Assembly: GCA_016648135.1 (NCBI GenBank)
Contig: JADDOH010010985.1
Location: 46,261-110,260, forward strand
Reading direction: 5' to 3'
Length of the DNA: 64,000 nt
Source of the DNA: Agrypnia vestita
Taxonomy: Eukaryota > Arthropoda > Insecta > Trichoptera > Phryganeidae
Shown: piece after piece, positions 18,655 through 30,720 of the stretch
How positions within the stretch are numbered: position 1 is the stretch's first letter
Layout: each line of letters starts with the position of its first letter
Made by a program: the position numbers and the translations under genes
Notes under the pieces: model-generated
The model's database searches: none
The model's input: only the letters and a program-made list of their open reading frames with translations
What the model was told of the DNA's origin: nothing

Positions 18655-19524
18655 AGTTAGATATTCACTGTCTCCCTATCTAGAATGAAGTCTGTGGTAA
18701 AATAAGTTAGGCTCATCCGTGGTGCCCAATGTTGGTATCTAAACAATAACGATATTCTCTAAATTAACAAATTGAATGAAGTAGACTTCCCCGAAGTTTT
18801 TGCTACTAGCTACGAGACATCCTGTATATTGTATTTATTGATTTGCGTTACTCTCTATTTTGTTTTGAATATTATTTTCAATTTATTTTATAATTTAGTC
18901 ATTATTTATTATTAATTTATCATAAAAAGTGTATTGTTTAATTATACCATATTCAAAATGTTAACAAAATATTTATACTGTGCACTCTAATGTCACTCTA
19001 GGAGTATTTATTAGGGCCAATAATGACCTATTGACGGTCTGCTTGTTAAAAAAAAAAAATAAATAAATAAATAAAATGTGAACATGGAAGCAATGGCGAT
19101 TAGAAATATTGTGCACTCATGAATAATAATCTATGAAAGTGAAATGATTAGGTCAGCTATTGGTCGGTGTGTATTTTTGGTAGATAACTCACAATTTGCT
19201 AACGTTAGCAAAATTGGTCGCCGCCAAAGATGTGTTCTGTTTACTAAAATGACTTGTAATTTATATTATTTAATGATATTCAGCATTTTCATTAATTTTA
19301 TTTTGAATTGTATATTTAGAATCGGTTTTGGAAACTTACTAGGAAAGAATGAGTCAAATACGCGTTAGTTATTAATGAAAATTTATTTTAATGGTCTGTT
19401 TAGAGTCAATGAACATGTGAAATACATATCGAGATTTAATAAATTTATTGCCTGTCTGTCCTGTAAGTCGGTAACTTCCTGGAATTCTTCTTCTTCGTCT
19501 TTGCACTGTCCCAACTCATTGCCT

Positions 19525-19890
19525 AGGTTGCTGGTGGGGCTCTTCTCGTTCTCAGGCTGTATTTTCTTCGGTTTTGGGTATCGCTTTCATCCAGGCCGTT
19601 TCTCATTAATATTTTGAAGCATTGAGTTATCCAGGAGTTCTTTGGTCTTCCTCTGGATGACTGGATGAAGTAGACATTGCTTGCTTCACCGTGTGGTCTT
19701 GTGGTTTCTCAACTGTCGTTCCTCCAGCTTACTGTTTATGTCCGTAACACCCAGGCTACGACGAATGCGTGAACTTTTAATCCTATCTTTTAATGTTACT
19801 TCTGCCGACCTTCTAAGCATTCGAATTTCTGCTGTTTCGAGTTGTTTGTTGCTAGAGCGTGCCGAAGACACTTGTAATTGGGATAATGGG
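19525..19890 (-). pseudogene. Non-LTR reverse-transcriptase C-terminal fragment
   Basis: LETAEIRMLRRSAEVTLKDR and IRRSLGVTDINSKLEERQLR match the region after the RT core of RTE/L2-type ORF2, followed after a break by GRPKNSWITQCF and RRKYSLRTRRAPP. Frameshifted and 5'-truncated. Confidence 0.6.
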
Positions 19891-19954
19891 CATAGTCTTA
19901 ACTTATAATGTTTAACTATCAGAGTATCATGTACCTATTATCCAATAAATGTAT

Positions 19955-20475
19955 ATTATAGATATCTCACAGAGACGAAACTGTATTTCTTATGGGAAAG
20001 TAGGTATAGAAGGCATTTGGGTGTACATAGGACTTATGACCTATCTTATGGTTGGCTTAAGTGATCACTTTACACAATGTAACATTCGCCATTTCCACCC
20101 ATGATAGAATATACCATGCTTATTCATTTTTTGGAAGTTGTATATATGTTCAAATTGGGTGCAAAGCTTTCACATATGAGTTGTAACCGCCTTTCCATGC
20201 GGCCTGTACAAAGCCATTTTCATTCCCCTAAATCCCCACAGATGTCGCTAATGTGAAAGCTTTCCACCCAATTTGAACTTATATACAACTTTCAAAAAAT
20301 GAATAAGCATGGTATATTCTATCATGGGTGGAAATGGCGAATGTTACATTGTGTAAAGTGATCACTTAAGCCAACCATAAGTTAGGTCATAAGTCCTATG
20401 TACACCCAAATGACTTCTATACCTACTTTCCCATAAGAAATACAGTTTCGTCTCTGTGAGATATCTATAATATAC
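19955..20475. mobile_element. G-family element forming a near-perfect long palindrome
   Basis: TATAGATATCTCACAGAGAC at 19965 is mirrored by GTCTCTGTGAGATATCTATA ending near 20473. The arms, about 170 bp, differ at only a few positions, for example TAGAAGGCATTTG against CAAATGACTTCTA. Much younger than other copies by arm identity. Confidence 0.8.
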
Positions 20476-20559
20476 ATTAATTGATTAATAATATCTCTGT
20501 GACATAAATCCAGCACTGTTCTGAAAGATTTGAACAAACTCAAAATATTCTGTACCTAT

Positions 20560-20789
20560 TATCCTGTTAGTGTCTCCAATAAATAAATAAAAAATAAAAA
20601 AAACTCCAACTAGAGACTCAAACCTCAAACTCGCGGACAGCAGCGGCGACTAGACGACATAGCTCGCTTCTCCGTGGCCCGTAAAATATATACTATTTGT
20701 ACTACTATGCACTGTAAAAGCAGGGCTTAGCTAAGATGTAAACCATTAATTTAACCCTTCCCCGTGATTTTTCACGGATGTACGGCTAG
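20560..20789 (+). mobile_element. Helitron 3' end with second tRNA-like module
   Basis: Ends with hairpin CCGTGATTTTTCACGG, then ATGTACGGCTAG|T. A minus-strand tRNA-like block (about 20615-20690) begins GCCACGGAGAAGCGAGC and has GGTTTGAGTCTC as B-box. The 5' limit is uncertain. Confidence 0.5.
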
Positions 20790-20796
20790 TTAAGTC

Positions 20797-20945
20797 AAGA
20801 AAGACAATCGAATTAGGTATGTGTAAACCGTGCATACGACGCATACTGTTTCGTTGTGTTGGTATTACGGGGTATAAACACCAACACAACGAAACAATGT
20901 GCCTCATATGCACGGCTCACATATACTAATTCGATTGTCTTTCTT
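20797..20945. repeat. Fold-back repeat with about 70-bp arms
   Basis: AAGAAAGACAATCGAATTAG is mirrored by CTAATTCGATTGTCTTTCTT; the centre pairs TTTCGTTGTGTTGGT with ACCAACACAACGAAA. A single arm of the same family is at 1297-1370. Confidence 0.75.
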
Positions 20946-21249
20946 AAATGAAAAGAACTCTACATATCTTTCTATTATTTTCTCATCTAACTGTTGAAAG
21001 TTGATAAATACAATAAGCTGTGTACAACAGGCAAATAACGACACTGTTTTCGAGAGATACAATTCTTTTTATCGAAAGGTAAATTACAATTATGCTGATT
21101 GAAAGGACTGCATCTCTTGATAATATAGTAGTGAGAAATCGTTGAGTATCAAAATATAACCAACCAACATTTTTTTTGATTTGATTGTTAATATATTCCT
21201 ATAAGCTCATTCCTATATTTTAAATATTAGTTAACTATTATATATACTA

Positions 21250-21620
21250 ATTACAACTATCAATATTTATTTATTTATTTATTTATATTAATTATTTAGT
21301 TCCACACATAATGTTGTGTGGGCTGATACACGATTTCACTTAAACTTATTGCATTCAATCTAACATTTAAAAGTTTTTACAATAAAATGTTTGCACTCCT
21401 GTTTAAACCTTCTTATATTCACCGTATTTTGAATTTCCTTTGGCAGGCTGTCGAAGATTTTTAGACCTTTGTAAATCATACAATTTCTTTTTCTTCGATA
21501 GTCGGTAGGTTATGGCGTCGCTTCCTCTTGTATTGTAAAAATGTAAATCCGTATTCAGCTTCATCCTGTCATCGAAGTATTTGGGTACCAATCCGTGTTT
21601 AATTTTAAATATTTGCACTC
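21250..21620 (-). pseudogene. CR1/Jockey-type retrotransposon 3' end
   Basis: FKIKHGLVPKYFDDRMKLNT and YNTRGSDAITYRLS, then in another frame FDSLPKEIQNTVNIRRFKQE, the typical C-terminus of CR1/Jockey ORF2. A 3'UTR and (AAAT)n tail follow at 21250-21290. One frameshift; 5'-truncated. Confidence 0.7.
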
Positions 21621-21624
21621 ATCC

Positions 21625-22640
21625 ATTACACTTTATTCTTTGATTTACTGTTTCTAGTCCTAGGGTATTCAACATTTATGTTATTTTGGTTCTCCTATTG
21701 CTTGTTAAAAGATAGCTTATTCAAGTTGTAAACAAGATGTGAAACTGTTTTCATTGATTGGTCAAAAAAATAGTTTTTGGAGTTAGGTAGTTTGCTTAAT
21801 TAATACTCACCAGCGTAAGAAATTTATTTAAAAAAAATTATATTGCACAACAACATAATTGCTGTTGAATTTTAAACGTATCCTAGATCACCCCGAAGAA
21901 GAGATAGGTATGTCAGACATTCTGGACATCAAAGACTAATGTCAAGTACTTAATTGAAGTGCCTGATAGTCTTGTTAGGAGTACTTTCTTCCTCGTCTGT
22001 GAGTCTCGAGTTAAGTGGTTTATTAAGCCGCGTGTCCTGCCCGGGGTATATAGGTTAATTGGAACGAATTTGTCGGCACAGGACAATGGAGTTCCAAAAT
22101 TTACTCCTTAATCCCACGTCCATCCGATTCGGTTCACGAGAACTATGAATAGGGATGGGAACAAATATCGTTTGCAATTCATTGTTGCCTGTCCAGCGGG
22201 GAAAAATTTAGCACAATGAAGACTGGGCAGTTTGAAAAAAAACTTCACGGAGACGCTTCGGAATCAAATTGACTTTGAGGTCTTTCTCGTTAATGTTTCG
22301 AATACGGTCTTATTCTAGAAGCTTTCCCACTATTGATTTTATGGGTGTTTAAAAGACGCTTATGAGTTATGAGATTCCTCTTCCAAATACTTCCAGACTA
22401 ATAAATTAATTTAAGGTGCCCACTATAATCTCAATACATGACCGTTCATAAAGAAAATTGTATTGTTTATACAATCGTGGGTTTTTAGGCTAATATAAAA
22501 ATATTAACATTAACATTAATAATATATTTTTAAATAGAATAAATAATCAGGAATAACGGAAAAGGGAAGAAAAAATAATAAACATATATTTAACTAATTA
22601 AATATTACGTTCCATGATGTGACGTGACATAATAAATAAA
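21625..22640. other. Unassigned AT-rich stretch
   Basis: No gene or named repeat seen. Confidence 0.5.
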
Positions 22641-22645
22641 AAGTA

Positions 22646-23070
22646 CCCCATAAAAAACAAGTTTTTATTATACTCCCTTTCTCATTTACTGGTTGAAACA
22701 TTTTTTTTTGCTTAACCTACGCGTTGGGCTTCGGTCGGGCGACGCTAAGAAAGGGAGTAGTAAAAAAATTCCAAAAATCCAAAATTATACTATAATCAGG
22801 TTTCGCCTCTACCAGACGCGTTGAAATATTTTCATACAACTTAAAAAGTTGTATGAAAAATCCATTCAAAATTTGAAAAATCCAAAAATTTATTAATTTT
22901 TTTTAACGAAAATTTGATAGATCTTCTTGATCGTGACCACGAGTCTGCTTGCAATGTTTCAGCTCGATTGGATCACGAGAAAAGGGTCAAAATTCGATCC
23001 AAAGTTTTTTCGACGGCAAGCCGGCAAGCAAGCAAGCAGACGCCACGAGTCAATATAAAGGGAGTAAAAA
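22646..23070. mobile_element. T-family element
   Basis: Left ATTATACTCCCTTTCTCATT and right AAAGGGAGTAAAAAG inverted ends. Shared internal GCTCGATTGGATCACGAGAA and AGCAAGCAGACGC. Second copy at 52135-52630. Confidence 0.55.
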
Positions 23071-23126
23071 GGATCGAAATCCATAAATTAAAAAAAACTA
23101 CATGAACCATATTGAATCTTTTTAAA

Positions 23127-23166
23127 CGTCTACCAGCTACGATACCACTGTATCTTCGTCAGAACG
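23127..23166 (-). ncRNA. Decayed hammerhead motif (family C, left arm)
   Basis: CTGACGA and stem II AGATAC/GTATC are intact, and CGTT/GACG can form stem I, but GAAAC is replaced by GTAGC. Confidence 0.45.
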
Positions 23167-23520
23167 GACGCATAAAAACTTCCATCAATTAAAAATCTGG
23201 TCATCTATATCAATATAGGAGTAGAAACTGAAAATAAGCAGACACGGTCCTAACAATGGGGAATATATTAAATAATAGGTTATTCGTTGCATTTGATTGG
23301 TTATTAATGAAATTACATTTAGTGTTGAGGGATTTTTTTTGACATTTCTAAATTATCTTATCTAAGGCCTATATTATTAAAGGGTGAAATTTCAATGCCG
23401 TTTTCTTTTTTAAAGGCCTGTGGCCTGTTTCTAGTGGATGGTTTGAAAATTCTGAGAAATTATTATCAATAAGAAATCTAAGGAGTTCTTTTATTCTAAT
23501 ATTAAAAAAATAGTGCCGTC

Positions 23521-23561
23521 CGTCCTGACGAAGATACGAGCGGTATCGAAACTAGTGGATG
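23521..23561 (+). ncRNA. Hammerhead motif (family C, right arm)
   Basis: CGTC CTGACGA, stem II GATAC/GTATC, GAAACTAGT, then G where the cleavage base should be A, C or T, then GATG. Likely inactive. Confidence 0.5.
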
Positions 23562-24255
23562 TTTAAAAACAATGCGGTTTATACGAAGTCTATTAGTTTA
23601 TAGAAATTAATAACTATTTACTTACAAAAATTTCTAATAACGATTGTATTGCATTTGCTAAGATGTACATCTCTATCTTAACTTTTAGACTGACCCATAC
23701 TCACGGGTGATAAGGTCGGGTCAAATGTTTGACGCGACGGCGAATTTTCGATTCAGGTTGTTAAAGTGTATTTTATTCGCTGTATTATTGTACAAAAAAT
23801 ATAATTAGGTACTTGTAAATGGGAAAACTATTATCAAGATATTTAGAAGGCATAATTTAATCAATTTAATTTAATTTATTTTTTCGTATTAATATTTAAG
23901 ACACATAGAAACATAACTTGGCTGTTTATTTTCCTTGAGTACCAGTAAATTATCATTTATTTAATATAAGTTAATGACTTGAACCATTTTCCTCCAGCCC
24001 CAAAATATAAATGTTAAAAAAAATCACTAAATTCTAGGTATTCATGTAACTGAGAAATTATGTTAAAACCTTAGAAGACTACCTACAAATTTTGAATCGA
24101 ATCAGACAAACGGTGTAGGTTTGTATAGAGAACACACAGATAGACGTTGAGTTTTATAGGTAAGGATTAAGAGTTAATAAAAAAAAATGATTTCATTTCG
24201 TTCCCGCTATAAAGTGGAACTGCGTGTTGCCGCGGTAACCATAACAGATAATCAT

Positions 24256-24740
24256 CCGTATTCTGAAAATAACAATGTCTGGATCTTTAAGACCTTTATC
24301 CCAACACTTAATAGACGATAATAAAAATTAAAAATGTCCAGAGCGGATTTTGTAATTCCACGGCTCAAATACACTGTATTAAAAGATGATATAAGAAAGA
24401 TTGTTGCTTACAAACGTATTAATTTCTTCATCCACAGTGTCCAGATGAAATATCATGACTAAACTTGTCATGACCGCGTTCGGCGTTACCGCGTATTCAA
24501 ATCTTCCCATCTTGACATTTTTTGACAGATATGTCTGTATCTTTAAGATCTTTATCCCAACACTTAATAGACGATAATAAAAATTAAAAATAAACGTAAA
24601 ACATAGCTTTACGTCGGTGTCTGTTTCTGTAAGTTTCTATATGAGATAGATATAGAGGGAGGGAGAAAGATGTAAATTGTTATCTGTCAAATGGATAAAG
24701 ATCTTAAAGATCCAGACATTGTTATTTTCTGAATCGGGCC
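24256..24740. mobile_element. MITE with about 40-bp terminal inverted repeats
   Basis: ATTCTGAAAATAACAATGTC is mirrored by GACATTGTTATTTTCTGAAT. Inside, CCCAACACTTAATAGACGAT and neighbours are directly repeated (24281-24332, 24537-24590). A relic of the same text is at 59300-59380. Confidence 0.7.
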
Positions 24741-25252
24741 GATTAGCGCGAATCAAGATCTCGATTGATTATCGATTTAAATATCCGTGCCTTTCGATAA
24801 TATCAGATTTTTCTACACAAATATTGCAATCAGACTGAGGAAGAGGGAGATACCAGTACACCTGCAATCTTTACAATCGTAAATATATTATTGGTCATGA
24901 TTTAGTTACTGTATTTAATAACACAATTTTCCCGAAGGTTGGCACGTTTTCCTTATCAAAACCATGCAAATTGCTTTTATCGAAAAAGGAAATCCGTGAT
25001 ATCGGCGAGTGAACGTGTTTAGCGGGATATTGGTGCATTTTGCTGCAAATTAAATTTAGGGCTCTAGCGTTATTGGCGGCGGCTTTGTGCCCACACGTCA
25101 AGTGGTCTTGTTGTTTTTAGATAACTGGCTTACGGTTTTAGTACATGGGCCGTTATTTTCCGCACCATCGCACACGCGGTAGAATAGGGTAATTTCACAT
25201 TTTACAGATATTTACGAAAATATATGAAATAGATTCAGAATAATAAATTATG

Positions 25253-26217
25253 TTTTGTAACTCAGTATGGATGGTGTGAGATAAGGTTTTCATTCATCAT
25301 TTTTATAATAAAAATCTTAAAAAATACGGTTTCATTAAAACGCGATGTGATTGGTCGTAACGTTTTTTGGCAAGAATTATAGATAAACATACGTGATCTA
25401 TGGTGCCTGTCACTGTAATTTGTTTCGTTTTCGCTTTATTTTTACTGGTGTTTGCATGGTTTTTATACAGATTTTGCCGGGTTTGTGACCGATTTTTGTA
25501 ACTCAGTATGGATGGTGTGGGATAAGGTTTTCATTCATCATTTTTATAATAAAAATCTTAAAAAATACGATTCCATTAAAACGCGATGTAATTGGTCGTG
25601 ACGTTGTTTGGCAAGAATTATAGATAAACATACGTGATCTATGGTGCCTGTCACTGTAATTTGTTTCGTTTTCGCTTTATTTTTACTGGTGTTTGCATGG
25701 TTTTTATACAGATTTTGCCGGGTTTGTGACCGATTTTTGTAACTCAGTATGGATGGTGTGGGATAAGGTTTTCATTCATCATTTTTATAATAAAAAATCT
25801 TAAATACGATTCCATTAAAACGCGATGTGATTGGTCGTGACGTTGTTTGGCAAGAATTATAGATAAACATACGTGATCTATGGTGCCTGTCACTGTAATT
25901 TGTTTCGTTTTCGCTTTATTTTTACTGGTGTTTGCATGGTTTTTATACAGATTTTGCCGGGTTTGTGACCGATTTTTGTAACTCAGTATGGATGGTGTGG
26001 GATAAGGTTTTCATTCATCATTTTTATAATAAAAATCTTAAAAAATACGATTCCATTAAAACGCGATGTGATTGGTCGTGACGTTGTTTGGCAAGAATTA
26101 TAGATAAACATACGTGATCTATGGTGCCTGTCACTGTAATTTGTTTCGTTTTCGCTTTATTTTTACTGGTGTTTGCATGGTTTTTATACAGATTTTGCCG
26201 GGTTTGTGACCGATTTT
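25253..26217 (+). repeat. Four-copy 241-bp tandem array
   Basis: Units start at 25253, 25494, 25735 and 25974 with TTTTGTAACTCAGTATGGAT and end GCCGGGTTTGTGACCGA. Copies differ by only a handful of bases. No open frame, no TE termini seen. Confidence 0.92.
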
Positions 26218-26512
26218 AATTCTCCAGCCATAATGGAATGGACATGGTGTGTTAATTTACTAATATCTACCCATGTAGAGGTCCTATAAATATAAAAAGG
26301 TCTCATTTGAAAGATAAAACAATAAGGATCAATATTACGTTAAGTATTTCAACAAAATTAAAAAAAGGAGACCAAAAATAATTGTCCAAAGAAAATTTTT
26401 ACGAAAAAAATAATATTTTTTTTAAGTAAAGGGGTGTTTGCTTTGTCGATGAAATTGATCATATTTTATGCCATTAGAGTCTCCGATACCGGTCACCGGA
26501 CACACTGTATAT

Positions 26513-27018
26513 ACAGGCTGTCTCGTAGCAAAAAATTCGGAGGAGTCTTCTTCGTTCAATTTTTAATAGAAAATATTTTTTTTGCATTTTGGGTGAAATG
26601 TCAACAATAAAGGAAATAAGCAACATAAAAATTGGCATTTTTTCCCAATATTTCTGTAAAACGTTGGACTATCATCACGGAAACTTATATGGAATAATAA
26701 AAATTAATTCGTTTTGATACAAGTCAAATAAAATGTAAAAAACCTTACAAAATAATATTTTTTAATTACTACAGAATTTCAATAATTTTGTTTGACTTGT
26801 ATCGCAGCGAATGAATTTTTATATTCGATGTAAGTAACTTCAGTGAAAGTTAACGTTTTATAGAAAATAAGTCATATTTAAAAAAAAAATCAAACTTTGT
26901 TGTCGCTAATCTCCGTAACTGTCGACATTTCACCCAAAGTGCAAAGAATATTTTCTCTTCAAAAGTGAATGAAGAAGACTCCCCGAATTTTTTGCTACTA
27001 GCTACGAGATACCCTGCA
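26513..27018. mobile_element. F-family fold-back MITE
   Basis: TACAGGCTGTCTCGTAGCAA mirrored by GCTACGAGATACCCTG. About 505 bp, arms diverged but complementary. Confidence 0.68.
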
Positions 27019-27095
27019 TATAACACTTTAAAAAAATAGTAGTATAAATATGCTTACATCGCGTTGTACAGCATCATTTGACATTTGCAAATAAC

Positions 27096-27507
27096 CAGTG
27101 ATGCAACAAATACTACTTTCACGAATACGAATATGAAGCCTACTATTTGGCGAATACGAATAATTCAACAAGGTTATAAATAAAACACTACTATTCTTGT
27201 TTATTAAGATATTTCATAATTAAAATTTATCACCGGCAATTTTTTTTTCAAAAAGCACATTTCTTTTATCCGTTTATACATTCCCGTCCCGGTCGAAAAT
27301 AAATATAACTTTTTTCACGCTTACGAGGTCATGTTATCAGATTTATTTTATAAGAACACTTTTACACACAACTAAGTAATTTGCGTTGCGTTCAGTTATA
27401 AATATGTAGTTTGCTTTTAATATTCGTGATGATATTCGGCGAATACGAATATTCGGTAAATATCTACTATTCGGCGAATACGAATATTCGTATTCATTGC
27501 ATCACTA
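27096..27507. mobile_element. hAT MITE with 8-bp target duplication
   Basis: Termini CAGTGATGCAACAAATAC and its complement ending GCATCACTA. CAAATAAC is directly repeated at 27088-27095 and 27508-27515. 412 bp, dominated by CGAATATTCG-type repeats. Confidence 0.82.
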
Positions 27508-27974
27508 CAAATAACCTGTGATCTAAAACTGCATTCATGCATTCCCAGGATGAAGAAATTATTGTCGGCCTGCTGTGTCCGCGAGAATCAATATCTCAAT
27601 TACCCGTCAGCAAATTCCTCCTGTGTTGATGTTGACTGGATATACATAGTTTCAGATATGAGAGGTAAATGAGCAAAGGATTTGCTTTTCAATTCCTAAG
27701 ATAAATACAAAAAACCTGTCACCACTCGAAGAAATTTCTCTGGAATGTATGAAACTCACATTTTATTGGAAATAAGGTTATAAAAACAATTGCCGAATCA
27801 GTTTTTTCGTGTAAAAATAAATATTTCACTTTTGAATATGGATATTTCTGTGTTTGCTACCTGCTGCTTTTGCTATTTACATGATTGGACATCAATTCAG
27901 TATTAAGCGGCACATACTTGGGGTTGAGTGGTTGAAGTAGATATTGCTGTCTTTCCTTTTAATTAGTATTCCTT

Positions 27975-28571
27975 TAATATTCGTTTTCGCCGAATAGTAG
28001 ATATTTACCGAATATTCGTATTCACCGAATATCATCACGAATATTAAAAACAAACTATTTATAATGGAACGCAATGCAAATTACGGTTTGACTATGCACC
28101 GTGTATCCGAACACACCTACGCACTATATTATCGGGGATTCCCCTAACACTGAATGAATGGATTTGTTGAGTTCTAAAATTGTCAATTATTACTTAATAA
28201 GGTTAGGTTAGGTTTCCAATACATATTACAAAACAAAAACCACATTTCATGTGGTTTTTGTTTTGTAATATGTATTGTTCATTCCATTTTATTTCCGTTG
28301 TATGTAAAAGTGTTAACTCTTATAAAATAATTTGAAATTAAATCTAATAACATGACCTCCTCGTAAGCGTTAAAAAAGTGATGTTTATTTTCGACCCGCT
28401 GGGAATGTACAAACGGATAAAAGAAATGTTGTGCTTTTTGAACAAAAATTTGCAGGTGGTAAATTTAAATTATTAAATCTCTTAGTAAAAAAATAACAGT
28501 GGTATATTGTTTATCACCTTGTTGAATTATTCGTATTCGTATTCGTAAAAGTAGTATTCGTTGCATCACTA
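27975..28571. mobile_element. hAT MITE, inverted second copy with insertion
   Basis: Same family: CGAATATTCGTATTCACCG on the left, GTATTCGTTGCATCACTA on the right. The left terminus is truncated. Middle contains extra sequence, including a perfect hairpin at 28218-28277. Confidence 0.65.
28218..28277. repeat. Perfect 28-bp-arm hairpin
   Basis: Left arm CAATACATATTAC...ACCACA is exactly complementary to the right arm, with a 4-base loop. Follows a GGTTAGGTTAGG run. Confidence 0.85.
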
Positions 28572-28737
28572 CTTTTAATAGTGATTTGGAAACATGATTT
28601 TGAAAGGGACAGAGCTATATATATTAAATAATCTCGAATTCAGTGCATCCTAAATTAGTAATGCTCGATTAGTGCCGAGTGAGTGAAATGTTGTCAAGGT
28701 GGGATCATTTGGAGGAGGTGCGGACAATTTTTAGAAA

Positions 28738-29530
28738 CTAGCTATAACCCGCCAAAAATGACGTACTTTTACTGAACATTTCGGCCGCGAGTTAAGGCTG
28801 TGTCTAGCGTAGCATATTATACGTTTTTGCTTTTATACCTCATAATTTGTTGTATTTTTTGGCACCATCTGAAGCATTAGTGGCGGACAATATTACGTAG
28901 AGAATAATGATTTATTTTGCTCTTTGTACCTCATTATTTTAAACGTCATCATCATTTGCATCATCTGGTAGCGTTAGTCACGGACATCGTTACATAGAGA
29001 ATAACGATTTCTTTTGCTTTTTCATACCTCATTATTTTATACGCCATAATTGTTTGCACCATCTGGTGGCGTGAGTAACGGACACTGATACATTGAGAAT
29101 TAAGCTTTTTTTTAGTTTTTATACCTCATTATTATTTGTGGCTTCTATAGCTAGACCGCATTCAAAAGAATGTGCGCAAAAAATATGTGTGTTGTTACGA
29201 TGAAAAAAATGAAAACAAAAGAAGTTTTTCTAGTAAGTAACCTTTTTTAAACTAAAAAAAATATATTTATTTGGAATACCATATTGAGGCTTGTAATACG
29301 GGCTTTCCATGCAACTTTCTAAAGCTTTCTTCTTACCGGACAAAGCCAGGGAATGGTCTTTTGATTGTGGTCGACCTATAGTAGCATCGTTGACGAATAC
29401 TGTTACATAAAGAATTATGCTTTCATTGCTCATCGTACCTCATTATTATTTTATACCTCATCATTATTTGCACCGTCTGGTGGCGTCAGTGACGGACATT
29501 GTTTCAAAGAGAACGATGTATTTTGTTTAA
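28738..29530 (-). mobile_element. Helitron 3' end with about 95-bp minisatellite, interrupted by a MITE
   Basis: The minus-strand end GTCATTTTTGGCGGGTTATAGCTAG-type terminus lies at 28738. Inward are repeats of ATACCTCATTATTTTATACG ... CACCATCTGGTGGCG spaced about 95 bp, the fourth split by the MITE at 29146-29380. The 5' end is not seen. Confidence 0.55.
29146..29380 (+). mobile_element. TATAG-type MITE inserted in a Helitron minisatellite
   Basis: Begins TATAGCTAGACCGCATTCAA and ends TTGATTGTGGTCGACCTATA. 235 bp. Two other copies are at 60601 and 41855. Confidence 0.7.
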
Positions 29531-30095
29531 AAAAAACTGCACAAAGTGCACGTTTTATGAAAATGTATCATGTCAAAAATTTTGTTGCTAATTTTTTATG
29601 TGTACACCTATCTCAATCATGAACTACTGCTGTTGGACATATTTTTTTCTTATTTTATAATATTATTATATTTCGTCGCACAAATGTTAAAATATTAAGT
29701 ATCCAGCGCAGAAATAAGCATTGCCAAAATATATACTAAGGTGCGCCGTATTATTTCTCGGAATTTTTGATAACGACGTTTTTAACTACGGTTTTCCTTC
29801 TAGCTGACTCGGACTATACTTACACGTACAGTTAGTTTACTCGTGTTTTGCAGTCGCTATCTTTGACAAGTTATTGATCTGCCGGTCTGTAATTGCATTA
29901 CCTGCCTTGGTACACTTTAGTATGTACCAATCAGTTTAGCGAGCGAGTGCACTGATTACATAAGATAACGCCTCTGGTCACTTCTGTTCTTTAATGAAAT
30001 TAAAAAGAACATGAAAAAAAAACAGGAAATCAGTTTATACTTTTGTGACGTGATAAAATGAAAACAAATTTTTAACTAAGTTTGAATGATGAAAT

Positions 30096-30720
30096 GAGTA
30101 ACATAGGCTATATTTCCTCCCTATTATCATACCCCTTCCCCTCCCCCTGACATATTTTCGATGCAAATCTGTAACGTACGACCGATCGGACTCAAAATTT
30201 GTAAACTTATTCTTTAGGACTCGGCGAGTAACATAGGCGATATTTCCTCCCTATTATCATACCCCTTCCCCTCCCCCTGACATATTTTCGATGCAAATCT
30301 GTAACGTTTGACCGATCGGACTCAAAATTTGGAAACTTATTCTTTAGGACTCGGCGAGTAACATAGGCGATATTTCCTCCCTTTATCATACCCCTTCCCC
30401 TCCCCCAGACATATTTACAATGCAAATCTGTACCGTTTGACCGATCGGACTCAAAATTTGGACACTTATTCTTTAGGACTCGGCGAGTAACATAGGCGAT
30501 ATTTCCTCCCTACTCGCATATCCCTTCCCCTCTCCCTGATATATTTTCGTTGCAAAACTGTACCGTTTGACCGATCGGACTTAAAATTTGGAAACTAATT
30601 TTTTAGGACTCAGCGAGTAACAAAGGCGATATTTCCCCCCTATTCTCATACCCCTTCCCCTCCTCCTGACATATTTTTGATGCAAATTCATACCGTTCGA
30701 ATCAAACCTTTGTTTCCCCC
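30096..30720 (+). repeat. 130-bp tandem repeat, five units
   Basis: Units start at about 30096, 30226, 30356, 30485 and 30615 with GAGTAACATAGGCGATATTT; each contains CCCCTTCCCCTCCCCC and TGACCGATCGGACTCAAAAT. The last unit is most diverged. Confidence 0.85.

Larger units (their letters stand above)
23105..23590. mobile_element. Family C element flanked by inverted hammerheads
   Basis: TTTTTAAACGTCTACC on the left and GTGGATGTTTAAAAAC on the right are the matching outer edges. The 350-bp middle has no recognisable coding sequence. Confidence 0.5.

Noticed and set aside
22914..23105. 63-codon frame
   Set aside because: Falls in a T-family element; the second copy at 52.5 kb does not preserve the frame.
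25253..30720. Regularly spaced repeats resembling a CRISPR array
   Set aside because: Units are contiguous tandem repeats without distinct spacers, in a eukaryotic context.
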